A stretch of DNA of 34,739 nt from Candidatus Coproplasma excrementipullorum (GTDB taxonomy: Bacteria; Bacillota; Clostridia; Christensenellales; Borkfalkiaceae). Each line of letters opens with the position of its first letter. The stretch's first letter is position 1. Under the pieces are notes generated by a model. The model was not told where the DNA came from. It did not search any database and saw only the letters and a list, made by a program, of their open reading frames with translations. Location of the stretch: the NCBI GenBank assembly GCA_018714165.1, contig DVNU01000060.1, positions 1-34,739 on the forward strand, written 5' to 3'. Shown piece by piece: positions 33,031 through 34,739 of the stretch. Made by a program: the position numbers and the translations under genes.

Positions 33031-33270
33031 ATGAAAAATATAGCACTTATTTTGTTTGGTATTGGAATGGTTTTATTTGGTATATTCTGCCTTGAGTTTA
33101 TGCAGCTCGGAACGGAGTCTTATGTCCTTGCGTATCTTGGGCCAATATGTGGCATTGCAGGCTTTATAGCCTGTATCGTTGGTTTAGTAAATACGTTTAT
33201 TTCGGCTTCCAGAGAAAAGGCCAAGGATGACGAACGTGACAATAGCCATAATGATATGCATACTGTATAA
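33031..33270 (+). CDS. Small two-helix membrane protein
   Basis: A 79-residue protein with two hydrophobic helices, about residues 4-22 (IALILFGIGMVLFGIFC) and 34-56 (LGPICGIAGFIACIVGL), and a charged cytoplasmic-type tail (REKAKDDERDNS). No family is recognised. It is AT-rich and divergent from the secreted-protein gene at 32841. The start follows a fully consensus promoter so closely that there is no room for a ribosome site. The hairpin at 33286 terminates it. It could serve as a partner, immunity or anchoring factor for the divergent secreted protein, but nothing in the sequence proves a link. Confidence 0.7.
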   Translation: MKNIALILFGIGMVLFGIFCLEFMQLGTESYVLAYLGPICGIAGFIACIVGLVNTFISASREKAKDDERDNSHNDMHTV

Positions 33271-33285
33271 TTTATAAAAATTACG

Positions 33286-33318
33286 CGCGGCGCTCTTTTA
33301 AGAGCGCCGCGGTTGTTT
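33286..33318 (+). terminator. Terminator of the small membrane-protein gene
   Basis: CGCGGCGCTCTT (33286-33297) pairs with AAGAGCGCCGCG (33300-33311), followed by GTTGTTT. It is GC-rich although the gene it serves is AT-rich, and its core matches the stem at 31941-31972. Confidence 0.8.
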
Positions 33319-33320
33319 AT

Positions 33321-33380
33321 AGTGAACAGAGAATAGTGAAGAGTGAATAGTTGTGGTTTAATGGCATGCTTCGTCGCAAG
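33321..33380 (+). repeat. 60-bp direct repeat with heptads, left copy
   Basis: It matches 34676-34735 at 53 of 60 positions. Its first half is a tandem of 7-mers (GAACAGA, GAATAGT, GAAGAGT, GAATAGT). It ends with ATGCTTCGTCGCAAG. It begins right after a GC-rich terminator, as does the right copy. Confidence 0.75.
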
Positions 33381-33441
33381 GCAGGGTTTGGAATGTGAGC
33401 ATATTTTGTAACAAAAAAGTAATAATTATTGAAAACGAATA

Positions 33442-33470
33442 TTGACAACAAGTACATTAAGGTTTAAAAT
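33442..33470 (+). promoter_or_regulatory. Promoter of the diguanylate cyclase gene
   Basis: TTGACA (33442-33447), a 17-nt spacer and TAAAAT (33465-33470). The leader contains AAGGGCGG just before the ATG at 33515. Confidence 0.7.
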
Positions 33471-33514
33471 ATAATATAATAAATGGTAGCGATTACCTGA
33501 ACTAAGGGCGGATA

Positions 33515-34624
33515 ATGAGCAATAATTACGATGTAAAGAATTTCACGTTTTTCAAGCAACGTGATTTAACTTATTCCACCGACAGCCTTACCGGCGTCCT
33601 TTCGCGCGACGAGGTGGCGGAGTATGTCCGGTTTTTGCTTTCAAACGAAGTGCCCTTCAGTTTTGCCATTGTGGACGTTGATAACTTCAAAACCGTAAAC
33701 GATACATTGGGTCATTTGCTTGGCGACAGGGTTCTTGCCATTTTTGCGTCATATCTCTGTGAAAAGGTAGGCTCTTTGGGTATTGTGGGCAGGTTTGGCG
33801 GCGACGAGTTTATGGTGGTGCTTGAGGGCACCACCGAATATAAGGATGTATGGGATCTTGGCCACGACATCAATATGAATATCGGTTCGCTCAAGTTCGG
33901 TGATATCAAGGGCCTTTCAATTACGGTTACGATGGGCATTTCGCGCTCTCCCATAGACGGAAAAACTTACGATGGCCTTCTGGCCCTGGCCGACAAGGCG
34001 CTCTACCGCGGCAAGATGAAGGGACGCAACTGTTTTATAATCTATCTGCCCGAAAAACACCGCGACATCGACATCACAAAGGAGATGAGCATAAGGTATA
34101 CGAGCACCCATCTCTGTTCGCGGGTGTTCCACTATCTCACCGTCACAGAAAATGTTGAGGACGGAATCGGTTTGCTGTTCAGACAGTTCGTTGCATATTT
34201 TATGGTGGATCACATCTGCCTGGAGACTAGCGGCGGCATAAATTTTCAGGTCATACACCACCTGTCCAAGAACAAGAATTTCGCCCATCTCAATTACGAT
34301 GGTATCGGCGATTTTGTCAACAATATCGGCATCGTCTCCTTCAATAAGGTAGAGGAAATGGAGGAAGGCAAATATTCGCCCATGCTGCGCGAGCTCATAA
34401 ACCAGCACATAAGTTCTGCACTGTATTGCAGGATAAGCGCCTTCGGCAAGGTGTACGGCTATATCCGCGTCGATATGACCGACACCGTGCGCATCTGGCA
34501 GCAGTCAGAGATGGATATAATCATAATAATGGCCAATGCCATAGGCCTGTTGCTTCATTATCAGAACAAAACGCTCGAAGATTTGCCCCGCCAGGAAGTG
34601 CTCCTGCTGGGCTCCGAGCAATAA
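33515..34624 (+). CDS. Soluble diguanylate cyclase (GGDEF domain)
   Basis: A 369-residue protein that should make cyclic di-GMP from two GTP. The GGDEF domain occupies about residues 20-180. It opens with DSLTGVLSRDE, has the metal Asp in IVDVDNFKTVND and an intact active-site motif GGDEF (95-99), and ends with ALADKALYRGKMKGRNCF. The usual upstream inhibitory-site RxxD is absent, so product feedback by that site is unlikely. Residues about 205-355 form a second domain with alternating strands and helices (VEDGIGLLFRQFVAYFMVD, later YCRISAFGKVYGYIRVD) that resembles a GAF sensor. This order, GGDEF first, is unusual. No membrane helix is present. The gene lies between two 60-bp direct repeats. 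Confidence 0.9.
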   Translation: MSNNYDVKNFTFFKQRDLTYSTDSLTGVLSRDEVAEYVRFLLSNEVPFSFAIVDVDNFKTVNDTLGHLLGDRVLAIFASYLCEKVGSLGIVGRFGGDEFMVVLEGTTEYKDVWDLGHDINMNIGSLKFGDIKGLSITVTMGISRSPIDGKTYDGLLALADKALYRGKMKGRNCFIIYLPEKHRDIDITKEMSIRYTSTHLCSRVFHYLTVTENVEDGIGLLFRQFVAYFMVDHICLETSGGINFQVIHHLSKNKNFAHLNYDGIGDFVNNIGIVSFNKVEEMEEGKYSPMLRELINQHISSALYCRISAFGKVYGYIRVDMTDTVRIWQQSEMDIIIIMANAIGLLLHYQNKTLEDLPRQEVLLLGSEQ

Positions 34625-34637
34625 AATGTATTCGCCC

Positions 34638-34675
34638 GCCCGCGGCGGAGCTGTGGCTCCGCCGCGGGCTGTTTT
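34638..34675 (+). terminator. Terminator of the diguanylate cyclase gene
   Basis: GCCCGCGGCGGAGC (34638-34651) pairs perfectly with GCTCCGCCGCGGGC (34656-34669), loop TGTG, followed by TGTTTT. Confidence 0.85.
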
Positions 34676-34735
34676 AGTGAATAGAGAATAGTGAAGAGTG
34701 AATAGTTGAGGTATAAGTGTATGCTTCGCCGCAAG
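34676..34735 (+). repeat. 60-bp direct repeat with heptads, right copy
   Basis: It has the same orientation as 33321-33380, with seven mismatches. The heptads read GAATAGA, GAATAGT, GAAGAGT, GAATAGT. It ends ATGCTTCGCCGCAAG close to the window edge and may continue beyond it. Confidence 0.75.
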
Positions 34736-34739
34736 AGCG

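Noticed and set aside
33321-33514. A cyclic di-GMP riboswitch before the diguanylate cyclase gene
   Set aside because: CGTCGCAAGG recalls part of the GEMM-I core, but the second conserved block is missing, and the same sequence recurs after the gene at 34676-34735 as a plain repeat.
1-34739. CRISPR arrays, tRNA and rRNA genes
   Set aside because: No regularly spaced repeats, and none of the gaps folds into a cloverleaf or shows rRNA sequence. The heptads at 33321 and 34676 are too short and lack spacers.

Overview
The window looks like chromosome of a Gram-positive bacterium of the Clostridia (Bacillota). Supporting points are the lepA-hemW neighbourhood, strong AAGGAGG-type ribosome sites, sigma-A-like promoters, frequent TTG and GTG starts, lipoprotein and signal-peptide types, and a HelD-type helicase. 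Placement below class level would be a guess; an uncultured gut lineage is plausible. Most of the DNA is visibly GC-rich. The exception is an AT-rich island at about 31,980-33,280.

Layout. 1-4,140: lepA (5' end cut by the window edge), a short MGMT-like gene, hemW and a GNAT acetyltransferase, the last three tightly overlapped. 4,203-5,709: a PepSY-type lipoprotein on the minus strand and a divergent membrane-anchored protein. 5,777-9,550: guaA, then a PPC/DUF296 protein coupled to a SpoU RNA methyltransferase, then ppa. 9,770-16,901: a HelD-like helicase, a membrane glycosyltransferase, a two-gene ABC-2 exporter and a malic enzyme. 17,036-19,924: two minus-strand surface proteins with C-terminal membrane anchors, enclosing a plus-strand gene that resembles phage sigma-like regulators. 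19,960-27,562: a compact phage-type operon. 27,861-31,919: an RNA methyltransferase, a pseudouridine synthase and a large surface protein. 32,002-33,270: a divergent AT-rich pair of unknown genes. 33,515-34,624: a soluble diguanylate cyclase flanked by 60-bp direct repeats.

The main candidate for an undescribed system is the operon at 19,960-27,562. It encodes terminase large subunit, a small protein, portal, scaffold-like protein, HK97-fold capsid, head-tail adaptor, a beta-propeller-like tail nozzle candidate and a terminal unknown protein. All frames are open, most junctions overlap by a few bases, and the operon ends in a strong terminator. No integrase, replication, lysis, maturation protease, tail-fibre or repressor gene is visible. 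It lies between ordinary chromosomal genes and has host-like composition. It could be a domesticated particle (gene-transfer-agent-like), a capsid-carrying satellite, or a prophage remnant whose head module has survived. The sequence alone cannot decide between these.

A second pattern is promoter placement. Three or four genes (27,861+, 33,031+, 18,469-, and less surely 19,924-) have a TATAAT box only 6-9 nt upstream of the start codon and no usable ribosome site in that interval. This predicts leaderless or nearly leaderless mRNAs. Several dispersed intergenic repeats and many perfect GC-rich hairpins are also present. I saw no tRNA, rRNA, CRISPR array or insertion sequence.
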